NCBI RefSeq assembly: GCF_008642235.1
Contig: NZ_SJEV01000001.1
Location: forward strand, 1,940,400 to 2,004,399
Length of the DNA stretch: 64,000 nt
Direction: 5' to 3'
Source of the DNA: Planctomonas psychrotolerans
GTDB lineage: Bacteria > Actinomycetota > Actinomycetes > Actinomycetales > Microbacteriaceae
Positions 55,501-64,000 of the stretch are shown piece by piece (positions within the stretch are counted from its first letter, which is position 1; every line of letters starts with the position of its first letter). The notes beneath the pieces are model-generated. The model was not told the origin of the DNA and searched no databases. It saw only the letters and a list, made by a program, of their open reading frames with translations. Made by a program: the position numbers and the translations under genes.

Positions 55501-57432
55501 TCAGCGCGGGTCGGGAGCGAGGATCGCCGTGATGCTCGACAGGGGCAGCGTGCGTTCGATGTCCGCCCGGCGGTCCCGGGCCCGGAGGCGTCCGCCCGAC
55601 AGTCCGGTCGGCTCCAGCAGGTAGTCGAACTCGGCACCGTTCGGCATGGCGACCCGTACCGTGAGGGCGATGCGGTTGCGGATGGCGAGGTCGAGCTGAC
55701 GGGCGACCCAGTCGCTCGTCGTCGATTCGACGCTCGTCGAGGTGTCCGCCACCAGGCGAGCGACCAGTGCCTCCAGCGGATCGTTCCCCGCGGGGATCGA
55801 GGCCCGACCCACCCGACCTCGGGTGAGCAGGAGGATCCGGCCCTCCGCATCCTCGGCCGCCGCCGGATACCGCGCGTCGGTGAGCGCCCAGAAGACGACA
55901 TCGCGATCGAAGCGCGACTCGAGGCGGTTCGCCGTCACCCGCGACAGGCCGACGGCAGACAGTCTCGTGTCCACCTCGAGGGGTGCGAGCGCCTCGGGGT
56001 CATCGGACCAGACGTAGCTCCGTGCGCCCTCGCCACCGGCGGGGCCTCGCGGGTCGGCGTCGGTGCCGCCCACGCGGAGCAGCCCGTGACGGGAGGCGAC
56101 GTCCTGGATCAGGTAATCGAGGGGCTGGGGAATGCCGGTGAGGGAGACCCCGCGGAGGAAGTCGAGCAGTGACTCGGCGCTCTCCCCGCTCGTGATCGCC
56201 CGGGTGAGGCTCGCGGCGGAGACGCGGTAGGTGGCCGCGAGGGCGCGGCTCTCGACGTCGGCCATGGTGCGCAGCCGCGCATCGAGCGCGGGTGCCAGCG
56301 GTCCGGGCGAGACGATGGAGAGGTCGTGCTGCACGTACACCCTCTCGACCTCCGCGGGCAGCATCCCGGCGATGGAGGCGGCCGCCTCGGCGGCGCCGGA
56401 CTCGAGGAGCGCGGAGCCCGGCGTGCTGGGGCCGGAGTGCGCGGCGAGGCCCAGGAATTCGGCATCCCGGACGACGTCGTCGACGCGGCCTTGGAGCCAC
56501 TCCCCGCCCATCGGGTAGTCCCAGTTCACGAACGCGAGCAGTCCGTCACCCCAGCGCGCCCGGGAGCGGGCGCGCAGGATGCCGCGGATGTCGGCGGGCA
56601 GCGCATCCAGCCACGCCTCGGCGAGCGTGGTCCACCGGGAGACCGACGAGTCGAGCAACCACGCGGTGCTCGCCTCGGTGACCAGCCACGACGAGGACTC
56701 GAGGACGACGAGACCCGCGCGTTCGGCGATCGACACGACGGCGGGCACGTCGTCGAGGTCGAGCGACATGGCCCCCGCGAGGCGCTTGCTGTCGGGCAGG
56801 GCGAGACCACCCCTGCTGAGCTCGCGCGCCGGCTGCTCGGCGAGCTCGGCGAGGAGCTCGGCGACCGCCGCCACCGTGGCGAACGCTCGCTCGGCCGCAA
56901 GTTGATCGGTCGTCGACCCCGGCTCGAGGTCCACGCGGTCGAGGGATGCCGGCGGGCGCTCCCCGGCGAGGGTCGCCTCGTCGGGGAGCCCCTTGGCAGG
57001 CCAGGCGGCGAAGGCCTCGACCACGGCGTCGTAGGGGACGATGGTCGCGTCGGCGTCAGCACTACCCGCGTCGGCATCCGCGTGGGTGTCGGCGTCGATC
57101 AAGAGGAGTGCCCGCGCACCCAGCACCGACTCGGCGATGCTGGCGACTGACGGAGGGGTATCGGAGAACGTGGCGATGCGCTCGGCGATCGACGCGGCGG
57201 TGGGCCGCGCTCCGGTGGACGCGAGGTGCGCCGCGCTGCTGAGAACGCTGAGCGGGGCGCGGCTCAGTCGGGCGAGCGCCCGCGAGATGGCCCCCTGGTC
57301 GAGGAGCGCCTCGGCGAGATCGAAGTAGTCGGAGATGCCCGTGACCGAGACTTCTCGCAGGCGAAGCGCGGCCAGCAGCTCGTGCTCCGGCATTCCGCGA
57401 AGGCGTGTGGCGAGGGCGAGGAGAGTGCTCAT
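55501..57432 (-). CDS. Helicase-associated domain protein (XPB partner)
   Basis: 643 residues, a large cytoplasmic protein with an Ala/Leu-rich helical N-terminal half and a conserved C-terminal module (about 420-640: VYVQHDLSIVSPGPL, LESRFDRDVVFWALTD, DYLLEPTGLSGGRL) that defines the helicase-associated/XPB-partner family. It is encoded immediately upstream of XPB, as in many actinobacteria, and probably works with it. The ATG at 57432 has a GGAG site. An acidic, low-complexity segment (about 124-135, DADTHADADAG) is present. Confidence 0.82.
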   Translation of the reverse strand: MSTLLALATRLRGMPEHELLAALRLREVSVTGISDYFDLAEALLDQGAISRALARLSRAPLSVLSSAAHLASTGARPTAASIAERIATFSDTPPSVASIAESVLGARALLLIDADTHADADAGSADADATIVPYDAVVEAFAAWPAKGLPDEATLAGERPPASLDRVDLEPGSTTDQLAAERAFATVAAVAELLAELAEQPARELSRGGLALPDSKRLAGAMSLDLDDVPAVVSIAERAGLVVLESSSWLVTEASTAWLLDSSVSRWTTLAEAWLDALPADIRGILRARSRARWGDGLLAFVNWDYPMGGEWLQGRVDDVVRDAEFLGLAAHSGPSTPGSALLESGAAEAAASIAGMLPAEVERVYVQHDLSIVSPGPLAPALDARLRTMADVESRALAATYRVSAASLTRAITSGESAESLLDFLRGVSLTGIPQPLDYLIQDVASRHGLLRVGGTDADPRGPAGGEGARSYVWSDDPEALAPLEVDTRLSAVGLSRVTANRLESRFDRDVVFWALTDARYPAAAEDAEGRILLLTRGRVGRASIPAGNDPLEALVARLVADTSTSVESTTSDWVARQLDLAIRNRIALTVRVAMPNGAEFDYLLEPTGLSGGRLRARDRRADIERTLPLSSITAILAPDPR

Positions 57433-57454
57433 CGGCTCCACCCGTCCGTGCGGG

Positions 57455-57730
57455 TCAGCGGGCACTCCGACGGTTGTCCCGGCTGCGTCGGCTCCACGAC
57501 ACGATGAGCAGAGCGATCAGCAGGGCGAGCCCGAGACTGAGACCCGGCAGAGGCAGGACGATCACGACGGGCCACACCCCGCGACTGAATCCGTCGTCAT
57601 TTCCGGCGCCGAGGGCGGTGCCGACGATGATGGCCAGGATGGCTGCCAGCGATGCCCCGACGAGGGTGAGCGACATGAATGCGAGGATGCGCTCGCTACG
57701 ATGGACGGTTCGGGGGGAGTCGCTGGGCAT
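57455..57730 (-). CDS. Small two-helix membrane protein
   Basis: 91 residues with two hydrophobic helices (about 19-42 and 53-78), a charged N-terminus and a strongly basic C-terminus (SWSRRSRDNRRSAR). I do not recognise a function. TATCCT (57737-57742, reverse strand) ends six bases before the ATG, indicating a leaderless mRNA. It is divergent from the cold-shock gene and 22 bases upstream of the XPB-partner gene, so it may head that transcript. Confidence 0.7.
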   Translation of the reverse strand: MPSDSPRTVHRSERILAFMSLTLVGASLAAILAIIVGTALGAGNDDGFSRGVWPVVIVLPLPGLSLGLALLIALLIVSWSRRSRDNRRSAR

Positions 57731-57817
57731 TCGTCAAGGATACGACCACCCCGCCAGCGCAACGGCTAATAAACTGGTCATCGCTTGGTTCGCGCACCAC
57801 ATTCGAAAGAGGTCGAG

Positions 57818-58201
57818 ATGCCCACCGGCAAGGTCAAGTTTTATGACGACGACAAGGGCTTCGGCTTCATCAGCTCCGATGACGGCCAGGAGGTCTTCCT
57901 GCACGCGTCTGCGCTTCCGGCCGGCACCTCGGCAGTGAAGCCCGGTACCCGACTCGAGTTCGGTGTGGTGGCCGGCAAGCGTGGCGTGCAGGCGCTCTCG
58001 GTGCGGATCCTCGATGCTCCGCCCAGCCTCGCCAAGATGTCCCGCAAGCCCGCCGACGACATGGCCATCATCGTGGAGGACCTCGTGAAGCTCCTCGACG
58101 GGATCGGAACCAACCTGAAGCGCGGGCGCTACCCCGACAGCACCCACGGTGCGAAGATCGCCGCCGTGCTGCGCAAGGTCGCGGACGAGCTGGATGCCTG
58201 A
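57818..58201 (+). CDS. Cold-shock domain protein with C-terminal extension
   Basis: 127 residues. The cold-shock domain (1-66) opens MPTGKVKFYD and carries RNP1 KGFGFI (13-18) and RNP2 VFLHASAL (26-33), so it should bind single-stranded nucleic acid. A helical extension of about 60 residues (DDMAIIVEDLVKLLDGIG) is found in an actinobacterial subfamily. The ATG at 57818 follows a GAAAGAGG site. A TAAACT hexamer at about 57770 is the probable -10. Its end overlaps the DUF3027 gene by eight bases. Confidence 0.9.
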   Translation: MPTGKVKFYDDDKGFGFISSDDGQEVFLHASALPAGTSAVKPGTRLEFGVVAGKRGVQALSVRILDAPPSLAKMSRKPADDMAIIVEDLVKLLDGIGTNLKRGRYPDSTHGAKIAAVLRKVADELDA

Positions 58202-58901
58202 CGTCTCCCTCGACGACCTGCCCGAGGGCTCCGTCGACATCGCCCGAACCGCCCTGCTGGACATCACTCCCGCGGACACGGTGGGCGACTCGGCCACAGC
58301 GGTGGCCGAGGAGGGGAACGCGTATTCCGTGCGCTTCCCCTGCCTCCTGTCGGGCTACCCCGGATGGAACTGGAACGTGACGCTGGCCAGCATCGGCGAC
58401 GGAACACCTCCGTCGGTGCTCGAGGTGGACATGCTCCCGGGCGAGGACGCCCTGCTCGCGCCGGACTGGGTGCCGTGGTCCGATCGGCTCGCCGACTACA
58501 ACACGGCGCAGGAGCTCGCCGAGCAGGAGGCGCTGCGCGCCGCATCCGGTGAGGACGACGACGAGTCCGATGACGATGACGATGACGATGACGAGTCGGA
58601 CGACGACGACGACGATGACGATGACGAGTCGGACGACGACGACGATGACGAGTCGGACGATGACGACGACGACGACGATGAGGACGAGTCGGACGACGAA
58701 GATTCCGACGACGATGACGACATCGAAGATCCGACCGACCTGACCGACGACATCGACGACGTCCTCGACGGGGTCACCTTCGAGGACGATGACGACGCGC
58801 CGGGGGACGACGCGACGCCGGAGAACGATGACGCGTCGGAGGACGACGCGGCGTCGGACGCAACCGTCGCCGACGACGCGGCCGGGAGCGAGCGGTCGTA
58901 A
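58194..58901 (+). CDS. DUF3027 protein with extreme poly-aspartate region
   Basis: 235 residues. The N-terminal part (about 5-115: GYPGWNWNVTLAS, LLAPDWVPWSDRLADY) is the DUF3027 family, usually encoded next to an actinobacterial cold-shock gene. Residues about 120-182 are almost entirely Asp, Glu and Ser, encoded by GAC/GAT runs with GAGTCC/GAGTCG interruptions. The remaining tail is also acidic. The protein must be very negatively charged and could mimic nucleic acid or bind cations. The start ATG at 58194 overlaps the cold-shock stop. Confidence 0.87.
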   Translation: MPDVSLDDLPEGSVDIARTALLDITPADTVGDSATAVAEEGNAYSVRFPCLLSGYPGWNWNVTLASIGDGTPPSVLEVDMLPGEDALLAPDWVPWSDRLADYNTAQELAEQEALRAASGEDDDESDDDDDDDDESDDDDDDDDDESDDDDDDESDDDDDDDDEDESDDEDSDDDDDIEDPTDLTDDIDDVLDGVTFEDDDDAPGDDATPENDDASEDDAASDATVADDAAGSERS

Positions 58902-58926
58902 CGCTCGCCGCCGCTGATCCTCCGGG

Positions 58927-60048
<1,122 letters not shown>

Positions 60049-60132
60049 CTAGCGATCCGCGTCCCCGCTCCGTCCGGGCCCGGAGCGCGCAGCCAGTAGA
60101 GTTGACGCCGGTAAGCACGCAGGGAGGCAACT

Positions 60133-60825
60133 GTGACGGATCTGGTCGATACGACGGAGATGTACCTGCGGACCATCCTCGACCTCGAGGAAGAGAACAT
60201 CGTCCCGCTCCGGGCACGCATCTCCGAGCGACTCGGCCACTCCGGACCCACCGTCTCGCAGACCGTCGCCCGCATGGAACGCGACGGCCTGGTCATCGTC
60301 TCCGGCGATCGGCACCTCGAACTCACGCCCGCCGGCCGCAGCAAGGCCATTCATGTCATGCGCAAGCACCGTCTCGCGGAGCGTCTGCTCAGCGACATCA
60401 TCGGCCTCGAGTGGGAGTACGTGCACGACGAGGCCTGCCGCTGGGAGCACGTGATGAGCGAGCAGGTGGAGCGCAAGATCCTCGATCTGCTCGGACACCC
60501 GACGGAATCGCCCTACGGCAACCCGATCCCCGGGCTCGACGAACTCGGCGACTCGCCCGCCGTGGCGTTCATGAGCGGTGTGGTCGGACTCGTGCCCGCG
60601 GTGGCGGCGTCGACCCAGCCGATCACGGGCGAGGTTCGTCGCCTCGGTGAGCCGGTGCAGTTCGATCCGGAACTACTGCTGCAGCTCAAGCAGGCCGGCG
60701 TGGTGCCCGGTGCCCGTGCCCGCTTCTCCGCCGCTGGATCGTACGTTCTGGTGGAGGTCGACGGGTTCGACACCGGTCTTGAACTGCCCACCGAAGTGGC
60801 GAGCCACATCTTCATCACAGCCTGA
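60133..60825 (+). CDS. Iron-dependent DtxR/IdeR-type repressor
   Basis: 230 residues. An N-terminal winged helix (about 1-65), a dimerisation domain with both metal sites complete in DtxR numbering (site 1: His79, Glu83, His98; site 2: Met10, Cys102, Glu105, His106), and a C-terminal FeoA/SH3-like domain (about 150-226). It should repress iron uptake genes when bound to Fe(II). The GTG start follows GGGAGG. TAGAGT at about 60096-60101 is the likely -10. Cys102 favours iron over manganese sensing (MntR). Confidence 0.93.
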   Translation: MTDLVDTTEMYLRTILDLEEENIVPLRARISERLGHSGPTVSQTVARMERDGLVIVSGDRHLELTPAGRSKAIHVMRKHRLAERLLSDIIGLEWEYVHDEACRWEHVMSEQVERKILDLLGHPTESPYGNPIPGLDELGDSPAVAFMSGVVGLVPAVAASTQPITGEVRRLGEPVQFDPELLLQLKQAGVVPGARARFSAAGSYVLVEVDGFDTGLELPTEVASHIFITA

Positions 60826-61036
60826 CCCGTTACCAATTCGTTAGCAATGTCCTCCTTCAGGATGACAAATCGGTAACGGTCCCGTACTCTCGAACGAGCC
60901 CGACCGACCGAACTCACCGGCCACAGGGTCCGAAGCAAGACGTCTCCACTTCCCGTCTCTTGCATCGCTTCTCAGAACAGTCATGTTTTGGACGGGACAA
61001 TGCCGCGTGCGGCGTTGAGGCGCTGGAGGCCCTAAC
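60826..61036 (+). promoter_or_regulatory. Upstream region and structured leader of the NlpC/P60 gene
   Basis: Direct repeats CGTTACCAAT and CGTTAGCAAT (about 60828-60848) and a facing GGTAACGG (60872-60879) resemble binding sites of the actinobacterial cell-wall regulator MtrA. Further on are a hairpin GCAAGACG/CGTCTCTTGC (about 60935-60965) and a perfect 9-bp stem CAATGCCGC/GCGGCGTTG just before the GGAGG ribosome site (61024-61028). I do not see the conserved core of a c-di-AMP (ydaO) riboswitch. Confidence 0.4.
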
Positions 61037-62062
61037 TTGATACTTGGTGACACCATCGGTTCGTCCCAGAACCACGCCAACCCGAATCTGACGTCAGATG
61101 TCCCACCCCTTCCGCACCTCGCCAGCCGGCGGGAGCTGCACTCCGTCGCCCGCCCGGCCTTCGTGCCCACGGTGGAGCTCACGCCGTCGGTCGAGGTGCT
61201 CCGCGCCCAGCAGGCACTGACCGGTTCTCTGGCGGTGACCCCGCACGCGATAGCTGCCGCGAAGAAGCGCAAGCTCAAGCGCACCGCCGCCAACGCGGTC
61301 GTCATGACGTTCGTGAGCGGCCTGATCGGCGTCCTGGCGCTCCCGGCCTACGCGGCGGGCCCCGCCGAGACCATCGCCCAGGCCCCCGCCTCCCTCTCCA
61401 CCATCACCGCCAGCAACGCCCAGACTCTCGCGGTGACCAACGCCGTCGCGCCGAGCGTGACCCGCGACACCTTCTCTGCGACCAGCCTCGCCGAGATCCA
61501 GGCGCGGGAGGCGGAGGAGGCCCGCATCGCCGCCGAGGCCGCTGCCCAGGCCGCCGCTCAGGCGGCGGCTGCCCAGGCCGCCGCCGCAGCAGCAGCCTCC
61601 GCGGCCTCCACTCAGTCGGCCACCGCCACCAGCCGCCGCGCAGAGATCGCGACCACCGACAGCACGTACTCCGGCCCCACGGCCGACGCGCTGGTGGCCG
61701 CCGCACCGTACGCCAGCTCCAGCCCGTCCCAGGTGGCCGCCGTCGCCATGCAGTACCAGGGCGTGCCCTACCGCCTCGGCGGCGCGACGCCCGCCGGCTT
61801 CGACTGCTCCGGACTCGTCATGTACGTGTACGCGCAGTTCGGTGTGAGCCTGCCGCACGGCGTCCGCGGCCAGGCCGCGTCCGGCACACGCATCTCGCGC
61901 GCCGAGGCGCAGCCCGGCGACCTCGTGATCTGGAACAACCACAGCCACAACGGCATCTACCTCGGGAACGGCAACTTCATCGACGCGCCGCGCCCCGGCA
62001 AGAGCGTCATCGCGCGGCCGATCTGGTCGCAGGACGTCTACTTCGTCCGCATCGCGATGTAG
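61037..62062 (+). CDS. NlpC/P60 family cell-wall peptidase
   Basis: 341 residues. A long N-terminal cytoplasmic-type stretch (about 1-80), one hydrophobic segment (about 85-106, acting as a late signal sequence or anchor), an alanine-rich helical linker (about 150-190) and a C-terminal NlpC/P60 domain. The catalytic cysteine is Cys257 in GFDCSGLVMYVY, with histidine in HNGIYLGNG. It probably cleaves peptide stems of peptidoglycan. The start is TTG at 61037 with GGAGG eight bases upstream. Confidence 0.88.
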   Translation: MILGDTIGSSQNHANPNLTSDVPPLPHLASRRELHSVARPAFVPTVELTPSVEVLRAQQALTGSLAVTPHAIAAAKKRKLKRTAANAVVMTFVSGLIGVLALPAYAAGPAETIAQAPASLSTITASNAQTLAVTNAVAPSVTRDTFSATSLAEIQAREAEEARIAAEAAAQAAAQAAAAQAAAAAAASAASTQSATATSRRAEIATTDSTYSGPTADALVAAAPYASSSPSQVAAVAMQYQGVPYRLGGATPAGFDCSGLVMYVYAQFGVSLPHGVRGQAASGTRISRAEAQPGDLVIWNNHSHNGIYLGNGNFIDAPRPGKSVIARPIWSQDVYFVRIAM

Positions 62063-62079
62063 CGGAATGCCTCGCACGC

Positions 62080-62125
62080 GCATCCGCCGCGCCAGTCCTC
62101 GGAGGGGGAGTGGTGCGGCGGATGC
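62080..62125 (+). terminator. Terminator after the NlpC/P60 gene
   Basis: A 15-bp stem with one mismatch (arms 62080-62094 and 62111-62125) and a 16-base loop begins 17 bases after the stop codon. Confidence 0.7.
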
Positions 62126-62146
62126 ACGTTACGGCCGGTTCTGGGT

Positions 62147-62337
62147 TACCCTGTCCTCCTGACACTCATGTGAGATCCCGGGAGCGCGACATGGACTCGG
62201 TTCGAACCATCCCAACCACGGATGTGCGCGGCCACCTCGTCTATCGCCACTGTGCCCAAGGGCACAGCTCACAAACATGTCTGAGCATCATTCCGCTCAG
62301 GTAGGCATCGTCGTTCGCGGCGGTGCCTTTTTGTTTG
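62147..62337 (+). ncRNA. Candidate small RNA or leader-peptide locus
   Basis: Lies between the terminator of the NlpC/P60 gene and the HNH gene. From a possible -10 TACCCT (62147-62152), the sequence contains three successive hairpins: CTGTGCCC/GGGCACAG (62250-62267), CTGAGC/GCTCAG (62281-62300) and a terminator (62304-62332). A 37-codon frame (62191-62304, MDSVRTIPTTDVRG...) with GGGAG upstream ends exactly at the first base of the terminator stem. Together these form a self-contained, terminated transcription unit: a small RNA or an attenuating leader for the downstream gene. Confidence 0.4.
62304..62332 (+). terminator. Canonical intrinsic terminator with UUCG loop
   Basis: A 10-bp stem GGCATCGTCG/CGGCGGTGCC (two G-U pairs) closed by a TTCG tetraloop and followed by TTTTTGTTTG. 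It is the only terminator in the window with a proper T tract, and it does not follow an annotated large gene. Confidence 0.85.
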
Positions 62338-62410
62338 CCCGGATCCCATTCGAGTGCCGGAACGCATCGACTGCCTGGAAGCCGTCCAGGCCGGTTCGAA
62401 AGGGAGAGTC

Positions 62411-62908
62411 ATGCGAACACTGGTGCTGAACGCCGGCTACGAGCCACTGTCCATCGTGTCGTTCAAGCGCGCGCTCGTGCTGGTGCTCGAGGGTAAGGCG
62501 ACCGTGCTGGCGAGCGACGAGGGCAATCCGATCTGGAGCGCATCGGGCGCCTGGGATCGACCGGCCGTCATCATCCTCCGCCGCTACGTGCGCATTCCGA
62601 ACGGTCGCGCGGTACCGGTGTCCCGGCGCGGCGTGCTGCGGCGCGACGGCAACCGTTGCGCGTACTGCGGCAGTGCCGCGAGCACGATCGACCACGTCGT
62701 TCCGCGCTCGCGCGGGGGAGCGGACACCTGGGAGAACCTCGTCGCGTGCTGCCTGCGCTGCAACAACCTGAAGAGCGACCGCACTCCCGTGGAGATGGGC
62801 TGGATGCTCCGCAGCGTGCCGAAGCCGCCGCATGGTGCGACGTGGATCGTGAAGGGAATGGAGCGCGGGCTGCCGCAGTGGAACGAGTTCCTCATGCCCG
62901 CCGCCTGA
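62411..62908 (+). CDS. HNH endonuclease family protein
   Basis: 165 residues. The HNH domain (about 70-125) has CxxC knuckles Cys83/Cys86 and Cys114/Cys117, Asp94-His95 in TIDHVVPRSRGG, and NLVACCLRCNNLK. The N-terminal part (MRTLVLNAGYEPLSIVSFKRA) is characteristic of a conserved family of small actinobacterial and cyanobacterial HNH proteins of unknown role, not linked to restriction modules. The ATG at 62411 follows AGGGAGAG. It may be controlled by the terminator structure about 75 bases upstream. Confidence 0.88.
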   Translation: MRTLVLNAGYEPLSIVSFKRALVLVLEGKATVLASDEGNPIWSASGAWDRPAVIILRRYVRIPNGRAVPVSRRGVLRRDGNRCAYCGSAASTIDHVVPRSRGGADTWENLVACCLRCNNLKSDRTPVEMGWMLRSVPKPPHGATWIVKGMERGLPQWNEFLMPAA

Positions 62909-62962
62909 GAAGTGCGGTTGCGGCGGTGTGCGCCGCGACGGTGCGTCGGGTGTGCGGGCGGG

Positions 62963-62990
62963 CGGTGTGCGGTGTGCGGTGTGCGGTGTC
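62963..62990 (+). repeat. Heptanucleotide tandem repeat
   Basis: Four head-to-tail copies of CGGTGTG (the last ending C), within 229 bases of gene-free sequence between the HNH gene and the next gene. Shorter GT-rich variants flank it. Confidence 0.75.
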
Positions 62991-63137
62991 GGGTTCAGGT
63001 GTCCGTCCGTCTCTGTGCCGTCGGTCTGTAGGTCGATACCCCGTGCATCGAGCGCGGACGGGCCGATCGGTCGTTGTGCGGATCCGTCCTTCGTAGACTG
63101 GTCGCGACGACCGTCGACGAACAGGGGGACTTCCTAG

Positions 63138-63695
63138 ATGGCCAGCATTCCCGCGACGCGTGACGTGGTTCGGGCCGTGTGGACGAATTCGGCGCCGGAC
63201 TATGCGGCGGTGCACGACGCAGAGGATGCCGCGGCTGTGCTGACCGGCCTCCTCCGGGCCGCCCTGAAGATGCTGACCTACCGCCGGTTGGCGGGCACGC
63301 CGTCCGCCATTTCGTTGGTGTCGGGGGACGCCGACGAGTACGCGCGGTATCCCGCGGCGGGGCCCCGCACGGCCGACACGGCGGTGCTGCTGTCGCACGC
63401 GATCGCCGCCACCGCGGAGGCTGCTGCTCAGCACGCCGAGCTCACCGGCTCGGAGCCGCCGCTCCGGGCGCTTCGGATCGTCGTGCGATCGTCGGGCGCG
63501 CAGTCGGTCGTGCACCGACTCGACCTCGACCCGGAGAGCCCCGGCGGTGCGAGTTGGTACGGACCCTACGATCCGGAGTTGTTCGCGGAGGTGGCGACAG
63601 GATTCGCCCTGCTGGTGACCCACCTCGTCGCGAACGTTTTCGACGATGACGACGGTCGCGAGACCTTCGAAGAGTCGCTGGAGTGGATCGACTGA
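63138..63695 (+). CDS. Protein of unknown function
   Basis: 185 residues, soluble, alanine-rich and mainly helical in the first 110 residues, then a short strand-rich part (LRALRIVVRSSGAQSVVHRLDLD) and an acidic C-terminus (NVFDDDDGRETFEESLEWID). No signal peptide, membrane segment or recognised motif. GGGGGA precedes the ATG and a TAGACT hexamer (about 63096-63101) is a plausible -10, so expression is likely. It is the last gene before the right-hand repeat array. Confidence 0.65.
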   Translation: MASIPATRDVVRAVWTNSAPDYAAVHDAEDAAAVLTGLLRAALKMLTYRRLAGTPSAISLVSGDADEYARYPAAGPRTADTAVLLSHAIAATAEAAAQHAELTGSEPPLRALRIVVRSSGAQSVVHRLDLDPESPGGASWYGPYDPELFAEVATGFALLVTHLVANVFDDDDGRETFEESLEWID

Positions 63696-63708
63696 CCCGG
63701 CTCCCCGC

Positions 63709-64000
63709 GGTCCCCGACCCTGTCGAGGGGATGCCGACCCGGCACGGTCCCTGAGCTTGTCGAAGGGACGTAAGCCGTCTCGGTCCCTGAGCTTGTCGAA
63801 GGGACGCAAGCCGACACGGTCCCTGAGCCTGTCGAAGGACGCAAGCCGACACGGTCCCTCAGCCTGTCGAAGGACGCAAGCCGACACGGTCCCTCAGCCT
63901 GTCGAAGGGACGCAACCCCTCACGGTCCCCGAGCCCATCGAAGGGACACAAGCCGGCACGGTTCCTGAGCTTGTCGAAGGGACACACCCGTCACGGTCCC
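63709..64000. repeat. Tandem array of hairpin repeats running off the window edge
   Basis: At least eight further copies of the hairpin element seen at 17.9-18.2 kb, all in one orientation (GGTCCCTGAGC start). Copies begin at 63709 (degenerate), 63746, 63782, 63818, 63853, 63888, 63924, 63960 and 63995 (cut by the edge). Period is 35-36 bp. Linkers are near-identical (CGCAAGCCGACAC type). Two copies (63818, 63853) have lost one stem base. There are no unique spacers. Confidence 0.85.

Noticed and set aside
60890-61036. c-di-AMP (ydaO) riboswitch upstream of the NlpC/P60 gene
   Set aside because: The gene context fits, but I could not find the conserved GGGGGACCC and GGGGUGAAU core elements. 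Left as an unidentified structured leader.

Overview
This 64 kb window is a continuous stretch of chromosome from a high-GC Gram-positive bacterium of the Actinomycetota, most likely the family Microbacteriaceae. I cannot name the genus. The evidence is the gene set: mycothiol synthase MshD, an OmpR-type GlnR, CarD, SenX3/RegX3 with PhoU and GpmA, an IspD-IspF fusion, WXG100, RskA-type anti-sigma, and the actinobacterial families DUF3027, DUF3048, DUF3263 and DUF4032. Codon use is uniform, strongly G/C-ending. GTG and TTG starts are frequent, and at least 16 genes look leaderless, with a TAnnnT hexamer 6-7 bases before the start codon. I see no transposase, integrase, phage gene or CRISPR array.

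Layout, left to right. 0-6 kb: a large secreted subtilase, a DUF2809 membrane protein, an EEP-family nuclease and PurU. 6-9.5 kb: an MFS transporter, then a one-carbon operon (glyA-folD) behind a ZTP riboswitch. 9.5-12.3 kb: a pxpA-pxpB-pxpC 5-oxoprolinase operon led by a gamma-carbonic anhydrase-like gene. 12.4-16.2 kb: a 35-residue basic microprotein, galT-galK and a divergent aldose 1-epimerase. 16-20 kb: an SDR, tRNA-Lys, a conserved unknown, a hairpin-repeat cluster and a SigK/RskA-type pair. 20-24.3 kb: the pstSCAB phosphate importer. 24.3-29 kb: a MutT1-like protein, Ppk1, MshD and GlnR. 29-33 kb: small membrane proteins, a nitrobindin-like protein, YgfZ, a methyltransferase and GpmA. 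33-41 kb: PhoU facing SenX3-RegX3, a lipoprotein, then CarD, IspDF, CysS and RlmB. 41-45 kb: DUF4032, an MsiK-type ATPase with a structured leader, a DsbA-like protein and tRNA-Thr. 45-49 kb: a DMT transporter, MsrB, ElaA-like GNAT, DUF3263, LytR_C and DUF3048 proteins. 49-57.5 kb: GroEL with two CIRCE operators, WXG100, a two-component system, and XPB helicase with its partner. 57.5-64 kb: cold-shock protein, DUF3027, SerC, a DtxR/IdeR regulator, an NlpC/P60 hydrolase, an HNH nuclease, an unknown protein and a second repeat array running off the right edge.

The clearest theme is phosphate and polyphosphate homeostasis. pstSCAB, ppk1, phoU and senX3-regX3 lie within 15 kb, and matching 11-bp direct-repeat Pho boxes precede pstS and sit in the phoU/senX3 intergenic region, so the regulator and its probable targets can be read from one window. 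No strong new defence or biosynthetic system is visible. The best leads for new biology are a terminated small RNA or leader-peptide locus at 62.15-62.34 kb, the structured msiK leader, three microprotein genes of 35-48 codons, two genes whose best-supported start codon is ATC, and two hairpin-repeat arrays showing compensatory base changes.
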